From: Nitrospinaceae bacterium
Lineage (GTDB): Bacteria > Nitrospinota > Nitrospinia > Nitrospinales > Nitrospinaceae
DNA length: 64,000 nt
Direction of reading: 5' to 3'
Assembly: GCA_029261395.1 (NCBI GenBank)
Contig: JAJDBJ010000029.1
Span: 1 to 64,000 of the forward strand
Shown here one piece after another: positions 26,558 to 36,008 of this stretch. The notes under the pieces are model-generated. The model was not told the origin of the DNA, did not search any database, and worked only from the letters and a program-made list of their open reading frames with translations. A program made the translations under genes and the position numbers. The stretch's first letter is position 1. Each line of letters opens with the position of its first letter.

Positions 26558-27529
26558 ATGAAAACAGAACGTATTAAAAGTTTTTTTCAATGGGTTCTGA
26601 TTTTTTCCTTTTCAAGTTTGCTGGTCGGATGCGGCTCCGGTGAAACTGATGAGATAGAGAATGGCGCTGATGTGGTGGCTATAGTCAACAAGGAGAACAT
26701 CACACGCGAAGATTTTCAGAACGAGCTGAGATGGTCGAAAAGGAAATACCGGGTTGAGAAAAATGACACCTTGGATCCCAATCAGAGCGTTTGGTTAAAA
26801 ACCAATATTCTTAATGAATTGATTCAGGAAAGTTTGCTCCGCCAGGAGGCCGTCCGGCAGGACATCAAGGTTTCTTCTGGCGAATTTGAGAAATACCTGG
26901 ATCAAGCAAAAGAAGGTTATAAAGAGAATACTTTTCAACGAGCCCTGGATATTGAGGAAATCTCGCGGTCTCAGTGGGAAGGTAAATTAAAGACGCATCT
27001 GCTGATCAAGAAATTGATCGCAGAAGTGATAAATCGCAAGATTGAAATTTCGGATGAGCAGTTGTTGGATTACTTCAAGCAACATATGGAGGAATTTCAA
27101 AAAGGCGAACAAGTTCGCACTCTACATATCATGGTCGAGACCGAGGATGAGGCGAGGAGGATTTCAAAGCTGATCCGCAAAGGGAAATCATTTTCTGAAT
27201 TGGCGAAACAGCACTCGACGAGCCCCGAAGGTAAGACGGGTGGAGATATGGGTTATTATGAGGCTGGACAAATGCCCAAATGGTTTGATGATGTGTTCAA
27301 GCTCAAAGTCAATAAGGTAAGCGATATCATTCGAACACCCTTTGGTGTTCATATCTTCAAAGTTGTGGATAAGAAGCCGGAACGGAAAATGAGCTTTGAA
27401 GAATCCAAAAAGAAAATTCACACCACACTGTTGCACGAAGCCCAAGAGCAGGCTTTTCACGCATGGGTGGAAGAAATCAAAAAAAAATCGGAAATAATTA
27501 TAAAATATGAAATCCTGGAAGCAATTTAA
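26558..27529 (+). CDS. parvulin-type peptidyl-prolyl isomerase lipoprotein (PpiC/PrsA-like)
   Basis: Starts MKTERIKSFFQWVLIF and has a lipobox LLVGC, so it is a lipoprotein with Cys near 25. A SurA-N-like helical region is followed by one parvulin domain (QVRTLHIMVETEDEA to PFGVHIFKVVDKKPE). It probably helps fold exported or outer-membrane proteins in the periplasm. An ATG at 26543, inside mfd, is an alternative start giving five extra residues before the same signal. The 3' end overlaps the next gene by 23 bases, so the two chaperones are co-translated. Confidence 0.85.
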   Translation: MKTERIKSFFQWVLIFSFSSLLVGCGSGETDEIENGADVVAIVNKENITREDFQNELRWSKRKYRVEKNDTLDPNQSVWLKTNILNELIQESLLRQEAVRQDIKVSSGEFEKYLDQAKEGYKENTFQRALDIEEISRSQWEGKLKTHLLIKKLIAEVINRKIEISDEQLLDYFKQHMEEFQKGEQVRTLHIMVETEDEARRISKLIRKGKSFSELAKQHSTSPEGKTGGDMGYYEAGQMPKWFDDVFKLKVNKVSDIIRTPFGVHIFKVVDKKPERKMSFEESKKKIHTTLLHEAQEQAFHAWVEEIKKKSEIIIKYEILEAI

Positions 27530-28760
27530 AATTTGGTTTTGCTACGGCCTTTTGTGTTTGGTTTGGGTCTTTTTTCCTGTGTCTCTGGCATTCGCCAAAA
27601 CGGTTGATCGCATTATTGCGAAGGTGAATGAAGTAATCATCACTCAGAGCGAATTGGAGGAAAGAACCGTTGTGAAGATGATGAGTCTTCAGAAAGCAAA
27701 TGTGCAACCCATGCCCACCCGGAAAATGGTGATGGATGAGGAATTGAAGCGCATGATTGAAGAAAGGCTTTTGATTGATGCCGGGAAAAAACTAGGGTTG
27801 AAAGTGGATGAAGCCAGTGTGACCAAAGCCATTGATGAAATCAAACGCACGAATGGCCTTAATAATGGCGACCTGGAAAAGATGCTTCAGGCGGAATCCA
27901 AGTCTCTGGAAGACTATAAAAATAAAATCCGCGACCAAATACTAATTAGCAGAGTGGTGGGTTATGAAGTCCGCAAGCGGGCTACAGTGAGTGGTGAGGA
28001 AATTGAAGCGTATTACAATCAGCACCTCAAAGACTATTGGGTTCTTGGCAAACTTAAGTTGCGGCATATCTTGTTTTTAATGGATGACAAACTGTCGGAA
28101 GGAGATAGGCTTATTAAATGGCAGAAAGCTCGCTTGGCTCTGAAGAAAATCCACTCCGGTGTGGATTTTGTTGCCGTTGCCAAGGAGTTTTCTGAAGATA
28201 TTTCCGCTAGTACTGGGGGAGATCTGGGTGAGATAGAACGCGGCAAAATGGTGCCCGAGTTTGAAAAAGCGGCTTTCCTGTTGAAGGAGGGAGAGGTCAG
28301 CGGATTGGTTGAAACTCCGTATGGATTGCATATTATTAAAGTCGATAAAATCTATCCGGGGCAGACACTTCCTTTGGATAAGGTCAAGGCTCAGATTGAA
28401 AACCGACTCAAGGATCAAAAATTAAAAGGCGAATATGAGAAGTATTTGCTGGAGCTGACTCAAAAGGCTTTTATTGAAAATAAGATATCAGCGTCTTCTC
28501 AACCCGCTGTGGGCAATGCTAAAAAGACCACTCCTGTGAAAACCTTAAAGCCTGCTCTCAATCGAGGAGACATGGTGGCCGAGGTTTCTCCTTCTCCGAA
28601 CCAAATGGATTCCAGTCGGGAATTAGCTCGGGAACAAAAGTTTTCCAAATACCAAACCTATGAAGATAAGCTGAGGCTCTACAAACAACTGCGAGATAAT
28701 AATAAAATTTCAGAAGGCGAATATCAAAATAAGAAGCAAGAGCTGTTAAGCCAATTTTGA
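27507..28760 (+). CDS. surA: SurA-like periplasmic chaperone/PPIase with C-terminal SHOCT-like segment
   Basis: An N-terminal signal peptide (FCYGLLCLVWVFFPVSLAFA) is followed by the SurA N-domain (DRIIAKVNEVIITQSELEE) and one parvulin domain (KLRHILFLMDDKLSEGD to PYGLHIIKVDKIYPG). SurA chaperones outer-membrane proteins. Unlike E. coli SurA, with two parvulin domains, it has one. After a low-complexity linker the last 30 residues, KLRLYKQLRDNNKISEGEY then QNKKQELLSQF, look like a SHOCT helical module. That combination is unusual. It overlaps the preceding PpiC-type lipoprotein gene by 23 bases. Confidence 0.85.
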   Translation: MKSWKQFKIWFCYGLLCLVWVFFPVSLAFAKTVDRIIAKVNEVIITQSELEERTVVKMMSLQKANVQPMPTRKMVMDEELKRMIEERLLIDAGKKLGLKVDEASVTKAIDEIKRTNGLNNGDLEKMLQAESKSLEDYKNKIRDQILISRVVGYEVRKRATVSGEEIEAYYNQHLKDYWVLGKLKLRHILFLMDDKLSEGDRLIKWQKARLALKKIHSGVDFVAVAKEFSEDISASTGGDLGEIERGKMVPEFEKAAFLLKEGEVSGLVETPYGLHIIKVDKIYPGQTLPLDKVKAQIENRLKDQKLKGEYEKYLLELTQKAFIENKISASSQPAVGNAKKTTPVKTLKPALNRGDMVAEVSPSPNQMDSSRELAREQKFSKYQTYEDKLRLYKQLRDNNKISEGEYQNKKQELLSQF

Positions 28761-28841
28761 CTCAATCCTCCTGCTGGCTCCACCCACCGACTCTGGATAC
28801 CTCCTTCTCTTTCAACGTCACTGCTTTCGGCTGGCTCCGTA

Positions 28842-30269
28842 ATGGATTCTCTGATTTTGAAAATTAAAAAAACCATTGTCGATCATAAAATGGTCGAGCC
28901 GGGTGATGTCGTTTTGGTTGGAGTTTCCGGCGGGCCGGATTCAGTTGCCTTACTACGGGGGCTGATCGAATTGAAACAGGAGTTGAACATTGAATTGGTG
29001 ATAGCTCATTTAAACCACAGTGCGCGCGGAGAGGAATCAAATCGCGATGCCCGGTTTGTGAAAAATCTGGGTGAGACACTCCAAATTAAAACTTTAATTG
29101 AAAAGAAAGATGTGCCGGCAGAACATGAGGCTTCCAAGACCTCTTTTCAAGAGACTGCACGGAATCTCCGTATGGATTTTTTTCAAAGGACCATGACCCA
29201 AGTTGGCGCTACCAAGGTCGCCCTTGGTCATACTGCGGACGATCAGGTGGAAACGGTTTTGATGAATCTGTTGCGCGGTAGCGGCCTTAAAGGATTGGGG
29301 GGAATGAATCCCATCCGTTCTCCCTACATTCGCCCTATGTTCTATTGTTCCCGATCAGAGGTGGTTGGTTTTTTGGATGACAGGAGACTCTCTTACTGTA
29401 AGGATTCTTCCAATGAAAAAACAGATTATTTGCGTAATCGTATTCGTCTGGAATTGATCCCCTTTTTGCAGGAGAACTATAATCCCAGAATCGCAGAGAA
29501 CCTTTTTGAAACTTCCGGAATTGTTAGAGCTGAAAACAATTATCTGAAAACTTTGGGAGATCAAGAATTCAATCGTGCTGTTTCGAGATCGGGGGAGAAT
29601 GATAGCTTGAGTGTGGATATTGAATATTTTTCAGCACTGCCCCTGGCGCTCAAGCGTCGATTGGTTCGAAGTACAATACAAAGCATTAAGGGGGACCTGC
29701 GGAGGATCTCTTTTTTTCACATTCAGGAAGTTCTTTGTTTGTTTGATAAATCTCAGAAAGGCAAAAAAATCGATCTGCCTGATAACCTGGAGGTCTTGTG
29801 TCTGGGGGATCACGTGGAGTTTAAAAGAATCCCGGAATCCAACTCCTGCATCTTATCCCATGATGAAGGCTCGACATCCGACTGGATGAGTCCTCTGAAT
29901 ATTCCGGGGGAAACACCGATTGAAAAAACCGGTTTAGCATTGAAGAGCGAAATCATTGACCCGAGTGGAGCGGAGTTCATTGCCGATCAAGGCAATCTTG
30001 CTTTTCTGGACTTTGATAAAACCGGCAGTGATCTGATGGTTCGTTTCTTTCAGGCGGGGGATCGGTTGCGACCTTTAGGAATGAAGGGCTCCAAAAAATT
30101 AAAGTCACTTTTTATCGATGAAAAGGTGCCGCAGGAAATGCGATCTAGAATCCCCATCTTGACAACAGTTGATAATGATATTATTTGGGTATATGGAATG
30201 AGGATTGCCGATACCTACCGAGTGACTTCTGATACAAATAAAGTTTTGTTTATTAAGGGTTTACCCTAG
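28842..30269 (+). CDS. tilS: tRNA(Ile)-lysidine synthetase
   Basis: ATP-dependent addition of lysine to C34 of the minor tRNA-Ile(CAU), changing it to read AUA. The P-loop SGGPDS (residues 29-34) and the downstream ALGHTADDQVETVLMNLLRGSG are the N-type ATP pyrophosphatase signatures. The C-terminal half carries the tRNA-binding and TilS_C domains (VRFFQAGDRLRPLGMKGSKK). The 475-residue length is typical. No ribosome site is evident in front of the ATG. tilS-ftsH-folP is a widely conserved order. Confidence 0.95.
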   Translation: MDSLILKIKKTIVDHKMVEPGDVVLVGVSGGPDSVALLRGLIELKQELNIELVIAHLNHSARGEESNRDARFVKNLGETLQIKTLIEKKDVPAEHEASKTSFQETARNLRMDFFQRTMTQVGATKVALGHTADDQVETVLMNLLRGSGLKGLGGMNPIRSPYIRPMFYCSRSEVVGFLDDRRLSYCKDSSNEKTDYLRNRIRLELIPFLQENYNPRIAENLFETSGIVRAENNYLKTLGDQEFNRAVSRSGENDSLSVDIEYFSALPLALKRRLVRSTIQSIKGDLRRISFFHIQEVLCLFDKSQKGKKIDLPDNLEVLCLGDHVEFKRIPESNSCILSHDEGSTSDWMSPLNIPGETPIEKTGLALKSEIIDPSGAEFIADQGNLAFLDFDKTGSDLMVRFFQAGDRLRPLGMKGSKKLKSLFIDEKVPQEMRSRIPILTTVDNDIIWVYGMRIADTYRVTSDTNKVLFIKGLP

Positions 30270-30386
30270 TATTTCGTGATATAACAGAAAGAAAGAAAGG
30301 GCCCCCTGTCCAATGAAATATGCTATTATTAGTTTATAAATACTCTGAATATGGGGTTTCCCCATCCGCCGATAAAGGAGAAGATT

Positions 30387-32324
30387 TTGAACCAATTTTA
30401 TAAAAATTTAGCTCTTTGGGTCATCATAGCGTTCATCCTGATGGCTCTTTTCAGCATGATCAATCAGCCGGTGGAAGCCCCCCAAAAGATTTATAGCGAA
30501 TTCTTGGACATGATTCAAAAAGGTGAAGTCAGTGAAGTCCAGATTGAAGGTGAAAAAGTCATAGCGAAAGATTCCAAGGGAACGCTTTTTGAGACGATTA
30601 TTCTTAAGGAAGATACTGAACTCATGAAGCTGTTGCGTGAGAAAGGGGTTCGCACGGTTGTGGTGGCTCCTGAAAAAACCACCTGGTATGCGAATGCTTT
30701 CATCTCATGGTTTCCACTCCTTCTGTTGGTGGGGATTTGGATTTTCTTTATGCGGCAGATGCAGTCTGGCGGTGGCAAAGCCCTTTCCTTCGGCAAGAGC
30801 AAAGCACGGCTGATGGGCGATAAAAAGAATCCAACCACCTTTAAAGATGTCGCCGGCGCGGATGAAGCCAAAGAGGAACTGCATGAGATCATTGAGTTCC
30901 TGAAGGAACCGCAGAAGTTCAGCAAGCTGGGCGGTAAAATTCCCAAAGGTGTTCTGCTGATTGGTCCTCCCGGTACCGGCAAAACGCTGTTGGCGCGCGC
31001 CATTGCAGGTGAAGCCAATGTTCCCTTTTTCAGCATCAGTGGTTCCGACTTTGTGGAAATGTTCGTCGGTGTAGGCGCTTCCCGTGTGCGCGATCTGTTT
31101 GACCAGGGCAAAAAGAACAGCCCCTGCATCATCTTCATTGATGAAATTGATGCTGTTGGCAGACACCGTGGTGCGGGCATGGGCGGGGGGCATGATGAAC
31201 GGGAACAAACTCTGAACCAGTTGCTCGTCGAAATGGACGGGTTCGAAAATAATGATGGCGTCATCCTGATTGCCGCAACCAACCGTCCGGACGTTCTCGA
31301 TCCCGCATTGCTCCGGCCCGGTCGATTTGACCGACAGGTTGTTGTTGGCCGACCCGATATCAAAGGCCGCGAGGGCATTCTGAAGGTGCATACCTCTCAG
31401 GTTCCTTTGGATGACGATGTGATATTGAAGACCATAGCCCGCGGGACGCCCGGTTTTACCGGTGCCGACTTGGCCAACCTGGTTAACGAGGCCGCCTTAT
31501 TGGCCGCGCGAGGCGAGAAAAAAGTAGTTACCATGATCGACTTCGAAAATGCCAAAGACAAAGTTTTGATGGGCGTTGAACGGCGTAGTATGGTGATTAC
31601 CGAAAAAGAAAAGAAGAACACGGCTTATCATGAAGCGGGCCATGCCCTCGTGGCCTATCTGCTTCCTGGCACAGATCCTCTGCACAAGGTGACCATCATA
31701 CCCCGTGGACGGGCTTTGGGCGTTACCATGCAGTTGCCCGAAGACGACAAGCACACCTATCCCCGGCAATATTTGATCAACAACCTGGCGATCATGATGG
31801 GCGGACGCGTGGCGGAAGAAATTTGTCTCGGTGAAATGACCACGGGTGCCGGTAACGATATCGAACGCGCCACTGAAACAGCCCGTAAAATGGTTTGCGA
31901 ATGGGGAATGAGCGAAAAAATGGGCCCTCTCACTTATGGTTCCAAGGAAGAACAGGTCTTTCTCGGAAGAGATTTTAACACGCAGAAAAATTTCAGTGAC
32001 GAAACTGCCAAATTAATTGATCTTGAAGTCAAATCGCTGGTCATGGGCGGTTACAATACGGCGGTGGATCTGCTCACCAAAAATCGGGAGTCATTGGAGA
32101 AACTTTCTCTGGCGCTATTGGAGCAGGAAACTCTGAATCTGAAAGAAATTACCGAAATCATTGATGGCAAGCCCCCGACGTCGGGAGATGACAATACTCC
32201 CAATGAGGAGGTTTCCGAGGATGCCGTTCTTACCAAGGAGAAGAAAGGTAAGAAGAAATCCGGTCCCTTGGATGGCCCTGAAGGACTCATAGGTGGTGGA
32301 ATGCCTGATCCGTCTCCGGCTTAA
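30387..32324 (+). CDS. ftsH: ATP-dependent zinc metalloprotease FtsH
   Basis: Membrane-anchored AAA+ protease that degrades misassembled membrane proteins and regulatory targets. The start is TTG at 30387, six bases after AAAGGAG; the in-frame ATG 36 bases upstream has no ribosome site and lacks family sequence. Two membrane helices ([18 protein letters not shown] and [17 protein letters not shown]) flank a small periplasmic domain. Walker A GPPGTGKT starts at residue 193, Walker [12 protein letters not shown] follows, then the second region of homology [17 protein letters not shown], and the zinc motif HEAGH at 415-419. The C-terminus is Lys/Gly-rich. It lies between tilS and folP, as in many genomes. 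Confidence 0.97.
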   Translation: MNQFYKNLALWVIIAFILMALFSMINQPVEAPQKIYSEFLDMIQKGEVSEVQIEGEKVIAKDSKGTLFETIILKEDTELMKLLREKGVRTVVVAPEKTTWYANAFISWFPLLLLVGIWIFFMRQMQSGGGKALSFGKSKARLMGDKKNPTTFKDVAGADEAKEELHEIIEFLKEPQKFSKLGGKIPKGVLLIGPPGTGKTLLARAIAGEANVPFFSISGSDFVEMFVGVGASRVRDLFDQGKKNSPCIIFIDEIDAVGRHRGAGMGGGHDEREQTLNQLLVEMDGFENNDGVILIAATNRPDVLDPALLRPGRFDRQVVVGRPDIKGREGILKVHTSQVPLDDDVILKTIARGTPGFTGADLANLVNEAALLAARGEKKVVTMIDFENAKDKVLMGVERRSMVITEKEKKNTAYHEAGHALVAYLLPGTDPLHKVTIIPRGRALGVTMQLPEDDKHTYPRQYLINNLAIMMGGRVAEEICLGEMTTGAGNDIERATETARKMVCEWGMSEKMGPLTYGSKEEQVFLGRDFNTQKNFSDETAKLIDLEVKSLVMGGYNTAVDLLTKNRESLEKLSLALLEQETLNLKEITEIIDGKPPTSGDDNTPNEEVSEDAVLTKEKKGKKKSGPLDGPEGLIGGGMPDPSPA

Positions 32325-32358
32325 AGAATGATTTCTCTGTCAGCTTAAAGTAATTCTA

Positions 32359-32398
32359 AAGCTCCACTTCTGGTAGAATCGGAAGTGGAGCTTTTTTT
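32359..32398 (+). terminator. terminator after ftsH
   Basis: AAGCTCCACTTC (32359-32370) pairs perfectly with GAAGTGGAGCTT (32382-32393) and runs into seven T. A GTG inside the stem opens a frame into folP; this makes that GTG an unlikely start. Read-through or an internal promoter must supply folP. Confidence 0.85.
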
Positions 32399-32423
32399 AT
32401 CCAATTTGAATTTTGGTTTTACA

Positions 32424-33254
32424 ATGACCTCTGCCATTAATCCCAAGGGAGGCTTTGAAACCCCCAAGATCATGGGGATCATCAACTTATCTCCCGACTC
32501 GTTTTATCCCGATAGCCGGGTGCCAACGGTTTCAGCGGCGCTCAAGGTAGCCGAGCGCATGATTGAGGAAGGCGCGGATTATCTGGATGTGGGGGCGGAG
32601 TCCTCGCGTCCCGGAGCGATGCCCATATCGGAAGAAGAGGAGTTGTCCATAATTCTTCCGGTGATTTCGCATTTGTGTAAAGATTTCCCGGTTCCAGTTT
32701 CTGTTGACACTTACAAGCCAGGTGTCGCCCAGCAGGTTTTGGATGAGGGCGCCTCTATCATCAACGATATTACCGGGCTCCGGTATCCGGAAATGGCGCC
32801 CATCATCGCCGAGTATAATGCCGGGGTGATTATTATGCATATGCGGGGTTCTCCTGAGAATATGCAGGAAGACCTTCATTATGATGATTGTGTGGGTGAG
32901 GTTAAGCGATTTTTGGAACAAGGGATTGAAACTGCCGAATCAGCGGGCATCGCCTCTGATCGGATTTGGGTGGACCCGGGAATCGGGTTTGGTAAAACGG
33001 TCGGGCAGAATCTGGAAATCCTGGCTCATCTGAATTCTTTTACATCTTTACAGAAACCCCTATTGCTGGGTACATCCCGCAAATCGTTTATCGGGAAGAT
33101 TCTCGACCTACCGGTTGCCGAACGACTGGAAGGCTCTCTCGCAACCGCAGTGGTCGGAGTCATGAATGGCGCACGGATATTACGGGTTCATGATGTTCAG
33201 GAGACCTGCCGTGCTATTAAAATTGCGAGTGAAATTTTAAAAGTTCAAAAATGA
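32424..33254 (+). CDS. folP: dihydropteroate synthase
   Basis: Joins p-aminobenzoate to dihydropterin pyrophosphate in folate synthesis; TIM barrel, cytosolic. IMGIINLSPDSFYPDS and DVGAESSRPGAMPIS are the two signature loops; DPGIGFGKT and LLGTSRKSF are the pterin-site elements. The ATG at 32424 gives 276 residues, the usual length, and clears the ftsH terminator. No ribosome site is obvious. The stop overlaps the pdxJ start (ATGA), so the two are coupled. Confidence 0.94.
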   Translation: MTSAINPKGGFETPKIMGIINLSPDSFYPDSRVPTVSAALKVAERMIEEGADYLDVGAESSRPGAMPISEEEELSIILPVISHLCKDFPVPVSVDTYKPGVAQQVLDEGASIINDITGLRYPEMAPIIAEYNAGVIIMHMRGSPENMQEDLHYDDCVGEVKRFLEQGIETAESAGIASDRIWVDPGIGFGKTVGQNLEILAHLNSFTSLQKPLLLGTSRKSFIGKILDLPVAERLEGSLATAVVGVMNGARILRVHDVQETCRAIKIASEILKVQK

Positions 33255-33997
33255 AAAATAAAATCCGGTTGTTTGTTAATGTGGATCACGTCGCTACTCT
33301 CCGGGAGGCTCGGAAAACAGTGGAACCGGATCCTCTGGTGGCCGCTCTTCTGGCTGAAAAAAAAGGAGCGGACGGCATCACTGTTCATTTACGTGAAGAC
33401 CGTCGCCATATTCAGGACGACGACGTGTTTCGTATTCGCGATAAAATTCGCACGGTGCTCAATCTGGAAATGGCGGCTGTGGAGGAAATGGTTCAGATCG
33501 CTCTCAAGACAAAACCCTTTCAGGTGTCCATTGTTCCTGAGAAACGACAGGAAATCACCACCGAGGGAGGGCTGGATGTCATTTCACAAAAAGACTATCT
33601 GAGGAAGATCAGGGAGCAAGTTCAATCGCAGGGGATTCGTTTCAGTCTGTTTGTTGATGCCGATCCCCGGCAGATTGATGCGTCACGGGAAGTGGGAGCA
33701 GAGAGTATCGAAATCAATACCGGATCGTACAGCGAATTGAGTGATGCCGGCGCGATTCAACAGGAGCTGGAAAAAATAGGGAATGCCGCGCGTCATGCCG
33801 CCGAGCAGGGTTTACGCGTATTTGCGGGGCACGGGCTCACCGATGAAAATGTAATCTCAATCGCTGGAATTCCAGAAATCGAGGAGTTGAATATCGGGCA
33901 CAGCCTAGTGTCCCGCTCCGTTTATTATGGTTTGGAACAAGCGATTGAGAATATGATGCAAGCGATTGAACGGGGGATAACTCAGCGGTCCCACTGA
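33251..33997 (+). CDS. pdxJ: pyridoxine 5'-phosphate synthase
   Basis: Last step of the DXP-dependent vitamin B6 route: condensation of 3-amino-2-oxopropyl phosphate with deoxyxylulose 5-phosphate. FVNVDHVATLREARKT, the catalytic region GITVHLREDRRHIQDDD and the phosphate loop FAGHGLTDENV are family hallmarks. The 248-residue length fits. It shares a four-base overlap with folP. In many bacteria acpS follows pdxJ; here it does not, and gap follows after its own promoter. Confidence 0.96.
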   Translation: MKNKIRLFVNVDHVATLREARKTVEPDPLVAALLAEKKGADGITVHLREDRRHIQDDDVFRIRDKIRTVLNLEMAAVEEMVQIALKTKPFQVSIVPEKRQEITTEGGLDVISQKDYLRKIREQVQSQGIRFSLFVDADPRQIDASREVGAESIEINTGSYSELSDAGAIQQELEKIGNAARHAAEQGLRVFAGHGLTDENVISIAGIPEIEELNIGHSLVSRSVYYGLEQAIENMMQAIERGITQRSH

Positions 33998-34018
33998 TAC
34001 AGCGTTTTTGGAGACTGC

Positions 34019-34104
34019 AATAGTTGACTTGCTTTAACAATTTCTTCATAATCCTGAACCTTCCAGTTTGTCGGAAATTCTGGTTGCGGGTCTCGTCAAC
34101 TATT
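34019..34104. repeat. 10-bp inverted repeat flanking the gap promoter start region (operator candidate)
   Basis: AATAGTTGAC (34019-34028) and GTCAACTATT (34095-34104) are perfect reverse complements 66 bases apart. The left arm contains the first bases of the -35 box, and the right arm lies about 40 bases after the expected start point. Two half-sites or two operators about six or seven helical turns apart (76 bases between arm starts) could allow repression by looping. In RNA, only the right arm would be transcribed, so an RNA hairpin is not the explanation. Confidence 0.5.
34024..34052 (+). promoter_or_regulatory. sigma70-type promoter of gap-tpiA-secG
   Basis: TTGACT (34024-34029) and CATAAT (34047-34052) are spaced 17 bases, each with 5 of 6 matches. 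Transcription would start near 34059 and leave a leader of about 135 bases. Confidence 0.65.
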
Positions 34105-34157
34105 ACATTGAACCGACCAGTGTTTAAAGTGAAATTGAGCCGAGGAGCGTTTTATTT

Positions 34158-34196
34158 ATGATGTTGCAGATGATATGGGTTAAGGAGGATCAATGA
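34158..34196 (+). CDS. possible 12-codon leader peptide coupled to gap
   Basis: A short frame, MMLQMIWVKEDQ followed by TGA, begins ten bases after a GAGGAG site (34142-34147), and its stop overlaps the gap start codon as ATGA. A second, independent ribosome site (AAGGAGG, within the frame) serves gap itself. Such an arrangement can couple translation of gap to a leader. It is too short to judge by codon use and may be accidental. Confidence 0.35.
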   Translation: MMLQMIWVKEDQ

Positions 34197-35209
34197 CCAC
34201 CAAAGTGGCTATTAATGGATTTGGAAGAATCGGCAGAAACGTCCTGAAATGTATTCTGAAGGACAAGGAATGTTCGGATATAGAAGTGGTCGCCATCAAT
34301 GACTTGACCGATGCCGCGACCCTGGCTCATTTGTTCAAGTATGACTCCGTTCAGGGCATTACGCCCCACGAGGTCCAAGCGGAAGAGGGTGGATTATTGG
34401 TTGACGGCAAGTCGATTCAAGTGCTGTCCGTCCGAAACCCGGAAGAGTTGCCCTGGAAAAAATTAGGGATCGATGTGGTGATTGAATCCACCGGTTTTTT
34501 TACCAAACGGGATGGAGCTTCCAAGCATCTCACTGCCGGCGCCAAAAAGGTGATTATTTCCGCGCCCGCAACCGATCCGGATGTCACCGTTGTTCTGGGC
34601 GTCAATGAAGGCGAATATGACCCGAAGACGCACCAGATTGTCTCCAACGCTTCCAGCACCACCAATTGCCTGGCTCCCGTTGCCAAGGTGTTGAACGATA
34701 AGCTGGGGATTCGCAAGGGGCTGATGACCACCATCCATTCATATACCAACGATCAGAGTATTCTGGATTTGCCGCATAAAGACTTGCGTCGTGCGCGTGC
34801 AGCGGCTGTCTCCATGATTCCCACCACAACCGGTGCGGCCAAGGCTGTTGCGCTGGTTCTGCCCGAACTCAAAGGAAAGTTGGATGGGATGGCTATCCGC
34901 GTCCCGACACCCAATGTTTCGCTGATTGATCTGGTTATTGAGGTAGAACGCGATACAACCCGGGAAGAGGTCAATGAGATCTTCAAAAAGATGTCTGAAA
35001 ATGAGTTGAAAGGAATCCTGCGTTATGAAGAAGCTCCGCTGGTTTCGATTGACTATAACGGAGCTGAAGACTCCAGCATCATTGATTCTCCCTCAACCAA
35101 CGTAATTGGGAAAAATATGGTAAAAGTTCTCGCTTGGTACGACAATGAGTGGGGCTATTCTTCCCGTACCAAGGATATATTGAAATATTTAATACAAAAA
35201 GGCATTTAG
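34193..35209 (+). CDS. gap: glyceraldehyde-3-phosphate dehydrogenase, type I
   Basis: Interconverts glyceraldehyde-3-phosphate and 1,3-bisphosphoglycerate with NAD(P). The N-terminal dinucleotide fold begins KVAINGFGRIGRNVLKC. The catalytic Cys lies in SNASSTTNCLAPV, and the phosphate-site and C-terminal WYDNEWGYSSR are canonical. At 338 residues it is a standard homotetramer subunit. AAGGAGG precedes the ATG. It leads gap-tpiA-secG; the pgk usually found between gap and tpiA is missing here and lies at 47-49 kb on the other strand. Confidence 0.97.
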   Translation: MTTKVAINGFGRIGRNVLKCILKDKECSDIEVVAINDLTDAATLAHLFKYDSVQGITPHEVQAEEGGLLVDGKSIQVLSVRNPEELPWKKLGIDVVIESTGFFTKRDGASKHLTAGAKKVIISAPATDPDVTVVLGVNEGEYDPKTHQIVSNASSTTNCLAPVAKVLNDKLGIRKGLMTTIHSYTNDQSILDLPHKDLRRARAAAVSMIPTTTGAAKAVALVLPELKGKLDGMAIRVPTPNVSLIDLVIEVERDTTREEVNEIFKKMSENELKGILRYEEAPLVSIDYNGAEDSSIIDSPSTNVIGKNMVKVLAWYDNEWGYSSRTKDILKYLIQKGI

Positions 35210-35231
35210 GATTGCGGATACCAACTACACT

Positions 35232-35987
35232 ATGAGAAAAATGCTCATCGCCGGGAACTGGAAAATGAATAAAACCATTCCTGAGTCCCTGCAGTTGATC
35301 CACGATTTGATGAGGAAGTTGGATTCTGACTGCCCTGCGGAGGTGGTTTTGATCCCTCCCTTCATCTCTCTGTCTTCAGCGGCAGAGGCCTTGAGGGGAA
35401 GCGATATTCAATTAGGAGCTCAGAACCTGTCCCATTTGGCCGAAGGGGCGGTCACCGGGGAAATATCCGCCTCCATGTTGATATCGGTGGGATGCCGGTA
35501 TGTACTTGTGGGGCATTCCGAGCGGCGCAATCTGTTTCAGGAAGATGATACGGTTATCAATCAAAAATTGAAAACCGCTTTATCGGAAGGCCTCCATGCC
35601 ATTTTATGTGTGGGTGAAACTTGGAAAGATCGGGAAGCCGGCAAAACGAAAGATATCATAGGCAATCAATTAAAGAGAGGTTTGGAAGGCCTCTCCCTCA
35701 TGGAAATGAGGAAAATATCGATTGCCTACGAACCGGTATGGGCCATTGGAACCGGGAAAAACGCTCAACCGGGGCAGGCCCAGGAAGTCCATGAAGCGAT
35801 CCGAAGTGAACTGAGTTCCCAGTATGATCCGGAAACGGCCAAGGCCACCCGAATCATTTATGGAGGTAGCGTGACCCCTGACAGCAGTCCCTCTCTGATG
35901 TCACAGCCGGATATCGACGGTGCGTTGGTTGGAGGAGCCAGTTTGGATGCCGATTCATTTTATGCTATTATTAACGCCGTTAAATAA
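35232..35987 (+). CDS. tpiA: triosephosphate isomerase
   Basis: Interconverts dihydroxyacetone phosphate and glyceraldehyde 3-phosphate. Lys in AGNWKMNKT, His in VGHSERR and the catalytic Glu in AYEPVWAIGTG are all present, as is the phosphate loop IYGGSVTPDS. At 251 residues it is of normal length. It lies 22 bases after gap and 21 before secG, so the three are probably one transcript, an order common in bacteria. Confidence 0.97.
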   Translation: MRKMLIAGNWKMNKTIPESLQLIHDLMRKLDSDCPAEVVLIPPFISLSSAAEALRGSDIQLGAQNLSHLAEGAVTGEISASMLISVGCRYVLVGHSERRNLFQEDDTVINQKLKTALSEGLHAILCVGETWKDREAGKTKDIIGNQLKRGLEGLSLMEMRKISIAYEPVWAIGTGKNAQPGQAQEVHEAIRSELSSQYDPETAKATRIIYGGSVTPDSSPSLMSQPDIDGALVGGASLDADSFYAIINAVK

Positions 35988-36008
35988 ACGATTTTTTGGA
36001 GGATACGG

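Noticed and set aside
30515-31391. Two long - strand frames opposite ftsH
   Set aside because: They coincide with the most conserved AAA+ part of FtsH and have no family motifs.
32385-32423. Upstream GTG start for folP
   Set aside because: It lies inside the ftsH terminator stem and adds sequence foreign to the family.
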